Origin: a bacterium
GTDB lineage: Bacteria > Myxococcota_A > UBA9160 > SZUA-336
Reading direction: 5' to 3'
Assembly: GCA_024226335.1 (NCBI GenBank)
Contig: JAAELY010000249.1
Span: forward strand, 1-64,000
Length of the DNA stretch: 64,000 nucleotides
The notes under the pieces were generated by a model. It was not told the origin of the DNA. It saw only the letters and a list, made by a program, of their open reading frames with translations, and made no database searches. This document shows, piece after piece, positions 52,272-61,369 of the stretch. A program made the position numbers and the translations under genes. The first letter of the stretch is position 1. Every line of letters starts with the position of its first letter.

Positions 52272-53576
52272 ATGCCCCCTCAGTATCTGAAGAAGGCCCA
52301 ACGTACGCCGGTGAGCACGGAACAGGAAACTCGTCGCATCGTCAGCGAGATCCTGGCGGAAATCGAGGCCGGAGGCGAAGACAGAGCCCGCAGATACGGC
52401 GTCGAACTCGACGGCTGGCGGGGCGACATCCGGATGTCCAGAGAAGCCGTGGAGGCCGCGGCCGAGCAGGTGCCTTCCCAGCTCAAGGACGATCTGCGTT
52501 ACGCGCACGAGCGCGTGCGCAGTTTTGCCGAGAAACAACTGGCCAGCATCTCGGAATTCGAGACCGAGCTATCGCCGGGGCTCTGGGCGGGTCAGAAGCT
52601 GATCCCGATCGAAACGGCTGGATGTTATGTGCCGGGCGGACGCTACGCCCACGTCGCATCGGCAATCATGAGCATCACCACGGCGAAGGTCGCGGGTGTA
52701 CGCAATATCGTCGCCTGTTCGGCTCCCGGGACGGATCGCGGCGGCATCCACCCCGCCATCCTCTACGCAATGGATCTCGCGGGTGCGGACCACGTCCTTG
52801 CACTCGGGGGTGTCCAGGGAGTTGCGGCGCTGGCTTATGGTCTCTTCAGCGGATGTGAAGCCAATATCCTGGTCGGCCCTGGTAACCGCTTCGTCGCCGA
52901 AGCCAAGCGCATGCTCTTTGGCCGGACGGGTATCGATCTCTTTGCCGGTCCCACGGAGATACTCATCATCGCAGACGCGAACGCGGATGCGGAAATCGTG
53001 GCATGCGACCTGGTCGGTCAGGCAGAGCACGGTTTCGACTCACCGGCCTGGCTGGTTGCAACCGATCGCGGACTGGCTGAGCGAGTCATGGAGAAGATGC
53101 AGGTTCTGATTGACGATCTTCCCGAAGCTCAGCAACAGGCGGCCGATGCGGCCTGGCGGGACTTTGGCGAAGTGGTGTTATGCAAAGACGACGAAGAAGC
53201 CGCACAGGTCAGTGATGTGTATGCGCCCGAGCATCTGGAAATCCAGACGGACAATCTCGACTGGTATGTGGATCGGTTGCGCAACTACGGCTCGCTCTTC
53301 GTCGGTGAGGAAACCACCGTCGCTTTTGGTGACAAGTGTTCCGGGACCAATCACATTCTTCCCACCAAGGGCGCCGGGAACTACACGGGTGGATTATCCG
53401 TGCATAAGTTCATCAAGATCGTCACGACACAGCGCATGACCCGCGAAGCCAATCGCGAGGTCGCGGCGGTGACGGCTCGAGTCTCGCGACTGGAGAGGAT
53501 GGAGGGACACGCGCGCACCGGCGACATCCGCCTGGCCAAGTATTTCCCCGATACGCCTTTCGATCTGGTCCCGTGA
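52272..53576 (+). CDS. Histidinol-dehydrogenase-family enzyme (catabolic, HpsN-like)
   Basis: A 434-residue NAD-dependent zinc enzyme of the HisD family, which oxidises an alcohol through the aldehyde to the acid. Visible are TAGCYVPGGRYAHVASA, GPGNRFVAEAKR, DLFAGPTEILI, the zinc ligands in GQAEHG, catalytic Glu-His in APEHLEIQT and a further ligand in GTNHILPT. The N-terminus YLKKAQRT and the GNYTGGLSVHKF tail resemble the non-biosynthetic branch, such as sulfopropanediol dehydrogenase HpsN. No other his genes are nearby, so histidine synthesis is unlikely. A diol or amino-alcohol, perhaps sulfonated, is the probable substrate; this is inference. Confidence 0.85.
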   Translation: MPPQYLKKAQRTPVSTEQETRRIVSEILAEIEAGGEDRARRYGVELDGWRGDIRMSREAVEAAAEQVPSQLKDDLRYAHERVRSFAEKQLASISEFETELSPGLWAGQKLIPIETAGCYVPGGRYAHVASAIMSITTAKVAGVRNIVACSAPGTDRGGIHPAILYAMDLAGADHVLALGGVQGVAALAYGLFSGCEANILVGPGNRFVAEAKRMLFGRTGIDLFAGPTEILIIADANADAEIVACDLVGQAEHGFDSPAWLVATDRGLAERVMEKMQVLIDDLPEAQQQAADAAWRDFGEVVLCKDDEEAAQVSDVYAPEHLEIQTDNLDWYVDRLRNYGSLFVGEETTVAFGDKCSGTNHILPTKGAGNYTGGLSVHKFIKIVTTQRMTREANREVAAVTARVSRLERMEGHARTGDIRLAKYFPDTPFDLVP

Positions 53577-53604
53577 GAATATTGGACGTCGGGGGAAGGA
53601 AGAA

Positions 53605-53934
53605 GTGAGCGCAGAGCTATTCGATCTGTCGGGGCAGGTTGCCCTGTGCACCGGCGGCAGTTCCGGAATCGGTCGGCGTATGGCCGGGGCTCGGTCCCGT
53701 GCTGGAGCCAATGTGGTCCTGATCGGGCGACGTGCCGAGGCGATTTCGGAAGCGCTCACGGAAATCAACGACTCCGATTCGGGCAAAGCCGCTGGGCTGG
53801 TCGCCGATCTGCTCGATCGCGACTGGTTCGAGGAGCGCTCCCTCTGCTCCGGTCCCCGAGCTTTTCAGTACCTGGAGAACGGGAGTGCATCCGCTGCCAA
53901 GATTCTCCTGCGCCCCTCATCGAGTCAGGACTGA
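53605..53934 (+). pseudogene. Short-chain dehydrogenase/reductase remnant
   Basis: A 109-residue frame begins with the first half of an SDR Rossmann fold: FDLSGQVALCTGGSSGIGRRMA, then GANVVLIGRRAEAISEAL and GLVADLLDRDW. After about residue 74 the sequence loses SDR character. The NNAG motif and the Y-x-x-x-K active site are missing. In another frame a short SDR-like piece (APLIESGLTQAM, around 53913-53948) follows. A normal SDR has about 250 residues, so this is an internally deleted relic between two intact genes. Confidence 0.7.
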
Positions 53935-53986
53935 CACAGGCGATGACTGACACGAGCACGAAGCACTCGCCCGCAAGGACCGGAAC

Positions 53987-55219
53987 ATGACACTTTCCAT
54001 CAATCCGCTGATCTCCCGACTGAGATGTTCGCTATCGGGTCGGGAGGTCGACAGCAAAGGCTTTACGTCTCCCGTCGGGCTGTGTTCGTGTTGTCCCGCA
54101 CCGGGGCGGCCGGTCGAGGTCGAGTACGATCTCGAGCGCGCCGTGCGCGAGAAGCGAATCGTCGGGATGTTCGACCGAACCGCGGACACCGCTCCCCAGG
54201 GGATGCTGCGCTACGCCCCATTACTTCCGGTGCACGGGCTCGCGCAAGACTACGCGGCCGACGTCGGAGCCACACCGATCATCCGGCACGACGCACTCAG
54301 CCGAGATCTCGGCGTCGACTACTTCATCAAGTGCGAAGGTGGAAACCCGTCGAACAGCTTCAAAGATCGCGGGTTGGTGATCGGCGTCGCGTTTGGAGCC
54401 GCGTGTGGTGCGCAGCGTTTCTGTCTGCCAACCCAGGGCAACGCGGGTGTGGCCGCCGCGCTCTTCTGTTCGCGACTGGGCCTGCCACCCGCCATCGTCT
54501 ATATGCCCGATGGCTATCAGCAGAGCATCTACCAGCGCGCCTGCACGTTCTTCGGCGGTGATGTGCGCTTCGCGGGTGAGAACATCGCTGCGGCCGGTGC
54601 GAAGATGCGCGAGGAACTCGCTGCTCCGCTTGCCAGCGGTGAGTACGTGGACCTGTCCACGTTCTTCGAACCGGGCCGCCTGGAGGGCAAGAAGACCATG
54701 GGCCTGGAGATTTTTGACCACTTTGGTCCCACCACGCTGCCGGACTGGATCCTCTATCCGACCGGGGGCGGAACTGGACTGGTGGGAATCTGGAAGGCGC
54801 TGGCGGAACTCATCGAACTGGGCCTGCTCGACGAGCGCCAGCCATTACCCAGACTGGTTGCCGTGCAATCGGAAGCCTGCGCGCCCGTGGTCCGCTCCTT
54901 CGAAAAGGGCCTGGAACAGGTGGAGCCGGTCGAGTCCACCGGTACGGTCGCCGACGGACTGGACGTACCCCGAGCCATCATGGGCCATCGCATGCTCGCC
55001 GCTCTGCGCGAGTCGGGTGGCACCGCGATTGCGGTCCTGGAGTCGCACACCGTCGCGGCCTTCGAGGAATACGGACGACGCGGTGTGAGTGCGGGTTTCG
55101 AAAGTGCGGCACTACTGGCGGCCCTGCGCAGCATGCGCGTCAGCGGAACGATCGCTGAAGGCGCGCGGGTTCTCCTGCTCCATACTTCCGGGCCGTTTGC
55201 CGGGCTTGACCGCGCCTGA
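53987..55219 (+). CDS. Threonine synthase/cysteate synthase-like PLP enzyme
   Basis: A 410-residue fold-type II PLP enzyme. A Cys-rich N-terminal lead (RLRCSLSG, then GLCSCC) recalls the zinc-ribbon-like start of threonine and cysteate synthases. The PLP lysine lies in GNPSNSFKDRG, THR-type QGNAGVAAAL follows, and GGGTGLVG binds the phosphate. The chain ends with a conventional HTSGPF. Beta-replacement on O-phosphohomoserine or O-phosphoserine is the family reaction. There are no thr operon neighbours; a place next to a HisD/HpsN-like enzyme makes a sulfonate or amino-acid side route conceivable. Confidence 0.82.
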   Translation: MTLSINPLISRLRCSLSGREVDSKGFTSPVGLCSCCPAPGRPVEVEYDLERAVREKRIVGMFDRTADTAPQGMLRYAPLLPVHGLAQDYAADVGATPIIRHDALSRDLGVDYFIKCEGGNPSNSFKDRGLVIGVAFGAACGAQRFCLPTQGNAGVAAALFCSRLGLPPAIVYMPDGYQQSIYQRACTFFGGDVRFAGENIAAAGAKMREELAAPLASGEYVDLSTFFEPGRLEGKKTMGLEIFDHFGPTTLPDWILYPTGGGTGLVGIWKALAELIELGLLDERQPLPRLVAVQSEACAPVVRSFEKGLEQVEPVESTGTVADGLDVPRAIMGHRMLAALRESGGTAIAVLESHTVAAFEEYGRRGVSAGFESAALLAALRSMRVSGTIAEGARVLLLHTSGPFAGLDRA

Positions 55220-55275
55220 AGATCTGGTCTCGACTTTCTCCAACGCCAAGAAACCGAAACGATGAGGTCTATCTG

Positions 55276-57012
55276 ATGCAGCCCGAGATCCTTGACCCAC
55301 CTGTCGCCCAGGGCTCCAGTAGCGCCGTCGTCGAGGGGCCGAAAGGGGAGATTGCCAACCGTGACCTGATCGAACACTCCAAACGCTTTGTGCCCAGACT
55401 CTGGACTGTTACGGAGCGCGTTCACTGCGCGGTGGGCTATGGCCTCGCCAACTCAACCGCCATTCAAGCTCCGGAAGGTCTGGTCATCGTGGATACCGGT
55501 GAATCCGTGGAAGAGGCCGGTGACCACGTGGCAGCGGTTCGCGCGATCACTGATCTGCCGACACGGGCCGTGATCTACTCGCATAGCCATTACGTTGACG
55601 GCACGACAGCCTGGCTTCGGGAGAACGAGCCCGCGCTTCGCGTGTACGGTCACGAACGCATTCCCGATACTCGCGCCAACATCGCCGGTGAAATCGGACC
55701 GGCCTACAATCGACGGGCGTGTCTTCAGTTCGGACTCTTCCTGCCCCAGCAGGGTCCGGATGCCATGCCGAATCACGGGATCGGTCCCTTCTTCTTCAAT
55801 CCAAATCACTCCAAGCGTACTCCGGGCTTTCTGCCGCTCACCGATCCGATCCGGGGAGAGACCGAGACCGAGATCGCGGGCCTCCGCTTCCATTTCATTC
55901 CAGCCGCCGCAGACAGTGAGGACTCGCTGATCATCTGGCTGCCGGATGAAGGCGTGGTGATCAACAACAATATCTGGCCAGCGCTCTTCAACATCTATCC
56001 GTTGCGGGGCGAGGCGTATCGCGATCCGCTGCTCCTGGTCGAAGCCATCGACAGAATTCGCAGTTTCGATCCGGAACACCTGGTCGGTGTTCACGGGCCT
56101 CCGATTTCGGGTCGAGGTGCGGTGCGCGACGCGCTGCGCGACTACCGCGATGCGATTCAGTTCTTGTGGGATCAGACCGTGCGCGGAATCAACCGCGGTT
56201 TCGGCCCCGACGAACTCGCCTGGTCGGTGCGGCTCCCCGCGCATCTGGAGACTTCACCGCTCTGCCGTCAGTTCTACGGAGCTGTTCCCCATCACGTGCG
56301 CCAGATCCACACCGGGCTCTTCGGCTGGTATGGCACCGATCCCTGTGATCTGTTTCCTCCTCCACCCCAGGTCGAAGCGCAGCGTATGGTCGTCGGTTTT
56401 GGGGGCCGCAATCGGGTTCTGGAACAGGCGCGGAATTCTCTGGAAAATGATGAAGCGTCCTGGGCCGCGCGCCTCGCGAGCTGGCTCGTGCGCATCGACT
56501 CGGGGGATGGCGACGCACGCCAGATCGAGGCGACCGCGCTTCGCTCGCTGGCCCAACAGACCACATCGTCCAATGTGCGTTCCGTGTGTCTGACCCGAGC
56601 ACTCGAACTCGAGGGCACGGTTGATACGAGTTTCCTGAATCAGCGACCGGCTGCCGAGCGTCAGGTTCTGGCCGCGGCCCCGACGCGTTTCGTAAAGGCG
56701 CTGCGCGTCCAGCTCGATCCGGAAAAGAGTTCCGCCGTGTCGCAGACGGGGGCCTGGCACTTCAAGGACTCGGAAGTGAACTGCGGTCTCACGGTGCGCG
56801 GTGGTGTCGCGGAATTTCTGGAGTCCGCGCCGGAAACTGCGGATTTCGAGCTTCATCTGGAATTACCGCTCTGGGCTCGGCTCTGGTCGGGAAAGCTCTC
56901 GCTGGCGGACGCTGTCGCCAGTGGCGAGCTTGTCCTGGTCGGAGAACTCGAGCACGTCGAGGCGTTCTTCGAGCTATTCGATCATGTGAACCTCAGAGGT
57001 CCGACTCAGTAG
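55276..57012 (+). CDS. Alkylsulfatase-like MBL-fold protein with altered metal motif
   Basis: A 578-residue protein with the SdsA1/YjcS plan: an MBL-fold domain (about 45-280), an alkyl-sulfatase dimerisation domain (about 290-410) and a C-terminal SCP2-like lipid-binding domain (about 450-575). Family segments are AIQAPEGLVIVDTGES, PNHGIGPFFFNPN, NNIWPALFNIYPLRG and LVGVHGPPISG. The metal motif normally reads H-x-H-x-D-H, but here it is HSHYVDGT, lacking the D-H pair in register, so the metal site or reaction must differ. No signal peptide is apparent. The first residues start 56 bases after the PLP-enzyme stop. Confidence 0.78.
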   Translation: MQPEILDPPVAQGSSSAVVEGPKGEIANRDLIEHSKRFVPRLWTVTERVHCAVGYGLANSTAIQAPEGLVIVDTGESVEEAGDHVAAVRAITDLPTRAVIYSHSHYVDGTTAWLRENEPALRVYGHERIPDTRANIAGEIGPAYNRRACLQFGLFLPQQGPDAMPNHGIGPFFFNPNHSKRTPGFLPLTDPIRGETETEIAGLRFHFIPAAADSEDSLIIWLPDEGVVINNNIWPALFNIYPLRGEAYRDPLLLVEAIDRIRSFDPEHLVGVHGPPISGRGAVRDALRDYRDAIQFLWDQTVRGINRGFGPDELAWSVRLPAHLETSPLCRQFYGAVPHHVRQIHTGLFGWYGTDPCDLFPPPPQVEAQRMVVGFGGRNRVLEQARNSLENDEASWAARLASWLVRIDSGDGDARQIEATALRSLAQQTTSSNVRSVCLTRALELEGTVDTSFLNQRPAAERQVLAAAPTRFVKALRVQLDPEKSSAVSQTGAWHFKDSEVNCGLTVRGGVAEFLESAPETADFELHLELPLWARLWSGKLSLADAVASGELVLVGELEHVEAFFELFDHVNLRGPTQ

Positions 57013-57115
57013 TCGGCTCGACGCCTGGCCCGATCGAGCAGCGGCGAGCGGGGTATCGTCGCGGTATATTATATGCAGCCGCGCCAGTCGTCCGCTCGCG
57101 TGAGGAGATCGTCCC

Positions 57116-57958
57116 ATGACCATTCAAGCCTCCTTTCCCGCCGCACATTCTTCCCGGCTGCCCGAAGGTGTGAGCATCCAGCCGCGCAGGTACGAGTTTC
57201 AAGACCTGGATCGCGTCCCTCAGTACTGGTTCGCCGGCAACCCGATCATCAGTCATCTGGAGAACGCGTTTTCGATTCTGATCCCGCCGGGTGAGCGTTT
57301 CTTCATCCAGTCCGTTCGGAATTTTCAGGACCGCGCCGAGGACCCCGAAGTCAAGGAACTGATCCGAGCTTTCATCCAGCAGGAGGGACTTCACACACGC
57401 GCGCATAACGAACTCAATCGTTCGTTTGCGAAGTTCGGTGTCGACGTCGATCGCGAAGTCGCATTCGGAGATCGTATCTTCAACTGGATGGCGCGCCGAC
57501 TCCCGAGAAAGGTACAACTCGGTGTTACGGTCTTCCTCGAACACCTCACGGCGACCGGCGCCCACGTCCTGTTCATGGAGCCGAAGATCGCGGAATTCAT
57601 GCACCCGGAAATGCTGCGGTTCTGGCGCTGGCATGCCGCCGAAGAACTCGAACACAAAGCGGTTGCTTTCGATCTCTTCCGCGCAGTCGGGGGCGGTTAT
57701 CTACTCAGAGTCTTCTCTGCGATCGTAGCGATCGTGTTCGGCCTCTTGCCTTTCAACCGGGTCTTCCTTCGCATGATGAAGGATGATCCGACCGAGATCA
57801 CCGCCGAGATGAAGAAGCAGGCGAGGGATGTGAACAAGATCGTGATGGGTCCCCAACTCCGTATGATCGGACGCTTCTTCAAGCCGTCTTTCCACCCCTG
57901 GCAATGCGACGATCAGAAGTACCTGAAGCAGTGGTACGAATCCGCCCAGCTCAGCTGA
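57116..57958 (+). CDS. Predicted metal-dependent hydrolase (PF10118 family, ferritin-like)
   Basis: A 280-residue helical protein of a family annotated as metal-dependent hydrolases but with ferritin-like iron motifs: FIQQEGLHTRAHN, FLEHLTATGAH and WHAAEELEHKAVAFD, which give the paired E-x-x-H sites. FAGNPIISHLENAFSILIPPGERFF near the N-terminus is typical of the family. A hydrophobic stretch at about residues 195-220 may touch the membrane. The ATG at 57116 follows GTGAGGAGATCGTCCC. Function in this family is unproven. It stands alone. Confidence 0.82.
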   Translation: MTIQASFPAAHSSRLPEGVSIQPRRYEFQDLDRVPQYWFAGNPIISHLENAFSILIPPGERFFIQSVRNFQDRAEDPEVKELIRAFIQQEGLHTRAHNELNRSFAKFGVDVDREVAFGDRIFNWMARRLPRKVQLGVTVFLEHLTATGAHVLFMEPKIAEFMHPEMLRFWRWHAAEELEHKAVAFDLFRAVGGGYLLRVFSAIVAIVFGLLPFNRVFLRMMKDDPTEITAEMKKQARDVNKIVMGPQLRMIGRFFKPSFHPWQCDDQKYLKQWYESAQLS

Positions 57959-58156
57959 TCGCCCCGCAAGGTTCGCCTGCACATCCCGATCCGGTGTATT
58001 CGAAAACCCGAGCCGCACGGCCGAGGTTTTTCCCGACGTCGCTCTGAAGGCGCCCGAAGCCACGTGATTCCGGGGACTTGGAGCTGAAGATCCCAGCACC
58101 GAAGTGCCGTTGGAACGCGAGCTGACAAGCTGAGCAATCCCTCACATTATTCCGAC
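57959..58156 (+). other. Intergenic spacer of about 200 bases
   Basis: I see no gene, hairpin of note, or promoter that stands out between the di-iron hydrolase-like gene and the methyltransferase-like gene. Confidence 0.4.
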
Positions 58157-58771
58157 ATGGAAAACACCTTCGATCGCATCCAACTCATCGGCCTGGCCGC
58201 CTTCGTGACGCTCTTCGTGGGCCGCAGCATCTACATGTGGCGCGTGCGCGGCATCAATCCGATCCGGCTGTCTCGGGGCAAACCGCTCGCCGAAGCACTG
58301 ATCGAAGCTTGTCTGGTCATCGTGCTGCCGATCTGGCTCTACGAAATTTTCGCCTTCGCCTGGCCGCTGCCCTGGCACGTCTTTCCCGAGCCTCTGAACG
58401 TACTCGTCATTGACAACACACCGGCCCGCGTCGTGGGTTGCGTCTTGATCGCATCGGGCATCGCGCTGTTTGCAGCGGCACTCCTTTCTTTTGGGGACTC
58501 CTGGCGCGTGGGAATCGATCAGGAAACTCCGGGCGGACTGGTGACGGGCGGAGTCTTCGCTTTCACGCGAAACCCGATCTTCGTGTTCATGGACGTCTAC
58601 GCGCTCGGCAGTTTCCTGGTTAGCGGACGTCTCTTGTTCGGCCTCTTCACTGTCCTGACCGTCGTTATCATCCATCAGCAGATTCGCAGAGAAGAGGCGT
58701 TTCTCGCAAGCTGCCACGGCGAGGCGTACAGCGGTTACCGGGACTGCACTCCGCGCTATCTCTTCTGGTGA
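58157..58771 (+). CDS. Isoprenylcysteine carboxyl methyltransferase-like membrane protein
   Basis: A 204-residue integral membrane protein with five or so spans. The C-terminal half carries the ICMT/PEMT-type signature: GGLVTGGVFAFTRNPIFVF, in which the T-R-N-P motif contacts SAM, then LLFGLFTVLT, a final RREEAFLASCHGEAYSGYRD and a terminal aromatic. Members methylate small hydrophobic molecules, prenylated acids or phospholipid heads. No neighbouring gene gives the substrate. Confidence 0.82.
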   Translation: MENTFDRIQLIGLAAFVTLFVGRSIYMWRVRGINPIRLSRGKPLAEALIEACLVIVLPIWLYEIFAFAWPLPWHVFPEPLNVLVIDNTPARVVGCVLIASGIALFAAALLSFGDSWRVGIDQETPGGLVTGGVFAFTRNPIFVFMDVYALGSFLVSGRLLFGLFTVLTVVIIHQQIRREEAFLASCHGEAYSGYRDCTPRYLFW

Positions 58772-58787
58772 AACTCTCGGCGGAGCG

Positions 58788-59690
58788 TTAGGCGCGGTTT
58801 TCAGCGGCCGTCTTTGAACCCGGTGGCGGAGGAGTCTTTTCGTCGGCGGGCAGCTGACTGACGATTTCCTCGCTCATCCCCACCTCTTCGATCAAGAACG
58901 CCTTGCGCATCTTCTCATCCGCCGGGTCTCGCGTCATCGTTCCGTCGTTCTCGAGCAGGACACGACTTCCGAAGGTGATCGCTTCGGAACGATCCGGTCG
59001 TGCAACTCGCGCGTAAACTTGATAATTGAACGGACTCCAGCCGCGAGTGTCTTCATGTCTCGAGCGGCAATCCGCGGCCGTTGCGTCGAGTCGGTCGAGT
59101 CGGCATCGAAGGGGCTGATCGAGGTGAAGTGGGCTGAAGCTGACCGTCCAGCCGGGACCCATCGGCTGGCATTCCGCCCCCCGCGCGTCGTGTGCGACCG
59201 ACGTCGGTTCCGCGCTCAATCGCAGGGGTTTGTGAAGCTTCATCGTCGGATCGACCAGAAAGTTGCCTTCTTCGAGTTCGACCGTGACGCTGCCGTGATT
59301 GGGCGGAGCATCCGCCGGTCCGACGAGCATCGTGGAGAGCACGCGACTGGCCCGGAAGTCGAGGCTGCGAAGAAGCGCGTGGAATCCTCCCGAAATCGCC
59401 CAGCAGGTTCCCCCCGTGCCATCCCGCACCCAGCCCTCCAGAAATTCCGCCGGGTCATCGCCCGGAAGAGGGCCCGACCCGCCCCGAGCCAGGTAGATGC
59501 GCTTGCGCACATTGTCGAAGGGAACCGCGCAGCTAAATGCCTCGTAGAGTCGCGCCAGGCCGTCCGCATTCGCCACCGGGGGGCGCGGAAGACCGATCTT
59601 CGCGAGTACGCGTTCGCTGAGATCGGGATGGAGTTTCGTGTCGGGCAAATGCGTCCTCCGCCCGCGGGGGCCAGGCTCGGATACTGACAT
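58788..59690 (-). CDS. Arylamine N-acetyltransferase
   Basis: A 300-residue NAT-fold enzyme that transfers an acetyl or other acyl group from CoA to an arylamine or related acceptor. The catalytic triad is Cys96 (GGTCWAIS), His132 (PPNHGSV) and Asp147 (FLVDPTM). LYEAFSCAVPFDN precedes it, as in other NATs. A polar tail of about 25 residues (PADEKTPPPPGS) follows the domain. It overlaps no neighbour and is convergent with the ICMT-like gene. Bacterial NATs serve in xenobiotic detoxification or amide bond formation in natural products; the context does not decide. Confidence 0.88.
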   Translation of the reverse strand: MSVSEPGPRGRRTHLPDTKLHPDLSERVLAKIGLPRPPVANADGLARLYEAFSCAVPFDNVRKRIYLARGGSGPLPGDDPAEFLEGWVRDGTGGTCWAISGGFHALLRSLDFRASRVLSTMLVGPADAPPNHGSVTVELEEGNFLVDPTMKLHKPLRLSAEPTSVAHDARGAECQPMGPGWTVSFSPLHLDQPLRCRLDRLDATAADCRSRHEDTRGWSPFNYQVYARVARPDRSEAITFGSRVLLENDGTMTRDPADEKMRKAFLIEEVGMSEEIVSQLPADEKTPPPPGSKTAAENRA

Positions 59691-59796
59691 AGGATCAGCC
59701 TCAGGTGGCGAGCAGCATCATCCCCCCTGCCACAGCCCGAAGTGCCATACTGCTTTCGTTGCCACGAAATGTCTCTGGCATAGAGGAGAAGAGCTC

Positions 59797-60180
59797 ATGG
59801 GAAAGATCACCGAGGAACACCGGACACTGATCGAGGAAGTAGGCCTGTGTTTTGTCGCATCGGCCTCCGCTGACGGCACGCCAAACGTCAGTCCGAAAGG
59901 CTCGATCGCCGTACTCGACGACGATCACCTGGTATTTGCGGAAATCATGAGCCCGCACACCCGGCAGAATCTCCAGGAGAATTCCAAGATCTCGGTGTGC
60001 GTGTGCAAGCCGGAGACGTTCAAGGCTTTTCAGTTCAAGGGCACCGCAGAGCTGACCTCCGACGGCGCCGTATTCGACATGTTGGTCCAGACGATCAAAG
60101 AGAAGAAGCTGCCCGTCCCCCCGCCCAAGCACGCCGTGACGATCAAAGTCGAAGAAGTTCGCGCACTGGGTGAGAGCTGA
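59797..60180 (+). CDS. Pyridoxamine-phosphate-oxidase-fold FMN protein
   Basis: A 127-residue split-barrel flavoprotein. ATG 59797 is set by TAGAGGAGAAG; the frame is open back to 59638. It reads LIEEVGLCFVASASADGTPNVSPKG, a typical FMN-binding entry, then LDDDHLVFAE, SPHTRQNLQEN and KAFQFKGTAEL. Members of this small family reduce or oxidise flavin-dependent substrates such as F420- or FMN-linked compounds. The next gene starts 55 bases downstream and encodes an Fe-S protein, so they may form a redox pair. Confidence 0.88.
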   Translation: MGKITEEHRTLIEEVGLCFVASASADGTPNVSPKGSIAVLDDDHLVFAEIMSPHTRQNLQENSKISVCVCKPETFKAFQFKGTAELTSDGAVFDMLVQTIKEKKLPVPPPKHAVTIKVEEVRALGES

Positions 60181-60235
60181 GTCGAAAGAGTTCCCGATCG
60201 ACAACAACCCCCGGGAAGTGTGAGGAGTGTCCGAC

Positions 60236-61291
60236 GTGGATAGCCCGAAAGAACTCACGGAATTCGCGCTCGAGTTCGTGAAAACCTATGGCGCCGTCGC
60301 CGCAGGAGTGTCGACGTTGGAGACGCTCGCCGGAGGCCCGCCTTCTGCCGATCTGGAGCACGTGCTCGAAGGGGCCAGGTCCGCAGTCACGTTTGCGTTG
60401 CCGCTCGACCAGGAGAAGATCCTCACCTACCTGGCCAAACAGGATCACGCCTCTCACCAGGCCGACAACCTCAGGACGACCAACCTGGTCACAGGGATTG
60501 CCACCAATCTGGCTTCCTACTGGACTCAACACGGAATTCCGTCCTACGGGGTCGACGCCAATTTCGTCTTTCGTCAAGACACGCCCAGGGGCATGATGGA
60601 CTTCATGCCCGACATCTCCCACCGCTATCTCGCGGCCCGTTCGGGTGTTGGCTGGTTCGGCTTTTCGGGGAATATCATCACCGAGGAGAACGGCGCGGCG
60701 GTCCTGCTGGGCACGACGGTCACGACGGCTGAACTCGAGCCGACCGAACCGCTTGCGGCCGAGGACAAGTACTGCGACGACTGCCAGCTCTGCCTGGCGA
60801 GTTGCAATTCCGGGATGTTCGACAAGACCGAGAAGACGACGGTTACAATGGGGGATCGGGACTTCTGTTATTCCAAGCGGAAGAGTTATCACCGTTGCGA
60901 CCTGGTCTGCGGAGGCTTCACCGGGTTGTCGAAGAACGGAAAATGGTCCACGTGGTCTCCGGGACGTTTCGATATTCCCGAGAGCGACGAGGAGTTCCTG
61001 CCCGCCCTCGCCGGAGCGATCATGGCTTCGTCGCCGCGACCCGAGATCGAGGGCGGTTTCTTCCACCCGGGAATGGGATCCGCGCGCAAGCTCAACCTGA
61101 CCTGTGGAAACTGCCAGCTTCTGTGCCATCCGGATCGCGACGAACGCAAGAGGCGTTACAAGCTGCTGACCAAGAGTGGTGTCGTCGTCCAGAACGAAGA
61201 CGGTTCCCTGGAGGCTGTCTCCCCGGCGAGAGCGAAGAAGCACCTGGCCGAGATGAGCCCCGAGCGGAGAGCGACCTATCAGAAGGACTGA
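60236..61291 (+). CDS. QueG/reductive-dehalogenase-like 4Fe-4S protein
   Basis: A 351-residue cytoplasmic Fe-S protein. GTG 60236, 8 bases after GAGGAG, is preferred over GTG 60227, which would overlap the ribosome binding site. The N-terminal half resembles the cobalamin-binding region of epoxyqueuosine reductase and reductive dehalogenases (YGVDANFVFRQDTP, RSGVGWFGFSGNII). Two ferredoxin-like clusters follow: CDDCQLCLASC and the later CGNCQLLCHPD, with FCYSKRKSYHRC and CDLVCGG between. No TAT signal or membrane anchor gene is present, so a classic respiratory dehalogenase is unlikely. The length is near QueG (about 370). Confidence 0.78.
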   Translation: MDSPKELTEFALEFVKTYGAVAAGVSTLETLAGGPPSADLEHVLEGARSAVTFALPLDQEKILTYLAKQDHASHQADNLRTTNLVTGIATNLASYWTQHGIPSYGVDANFVFRQDTPRGMMDFMPDISHRYLAARSGVGWFGFSGNIITEENGAAVLLGTTVTTAELEPTEPLAAEDKYCDDCQLCLASCNSGMFDKTEKTTVTMGDRDFCYSKRKSYHRCDLVCGGFTGLSKNGKWSTWSPGRFDIPESDEEFLPALAGAIMASSPRPEIEGGFFHPGMGSARKLNLTCGNCQLLCHPDRDERKRRYKLLTKSGVVVQNEDGSLEAVSPARAKKHLAEMSPERRATYQKD

Positions 61292-61369
61292 CGCGTGCGA
61301 TTGCGATCGCCCTGCGGAAGACCTTCGACTGGATCAATGAAATGGGGTAGCTGCGCCCGGGCGCTCGCT

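Noticed and set aside
52272-53576. Biosynthetic histidinol dehydrogenase (hisD)
   Set aside because: No his genes nearby, and the N- and C-terminal segments fit the catabolic HpsN-like branch better.
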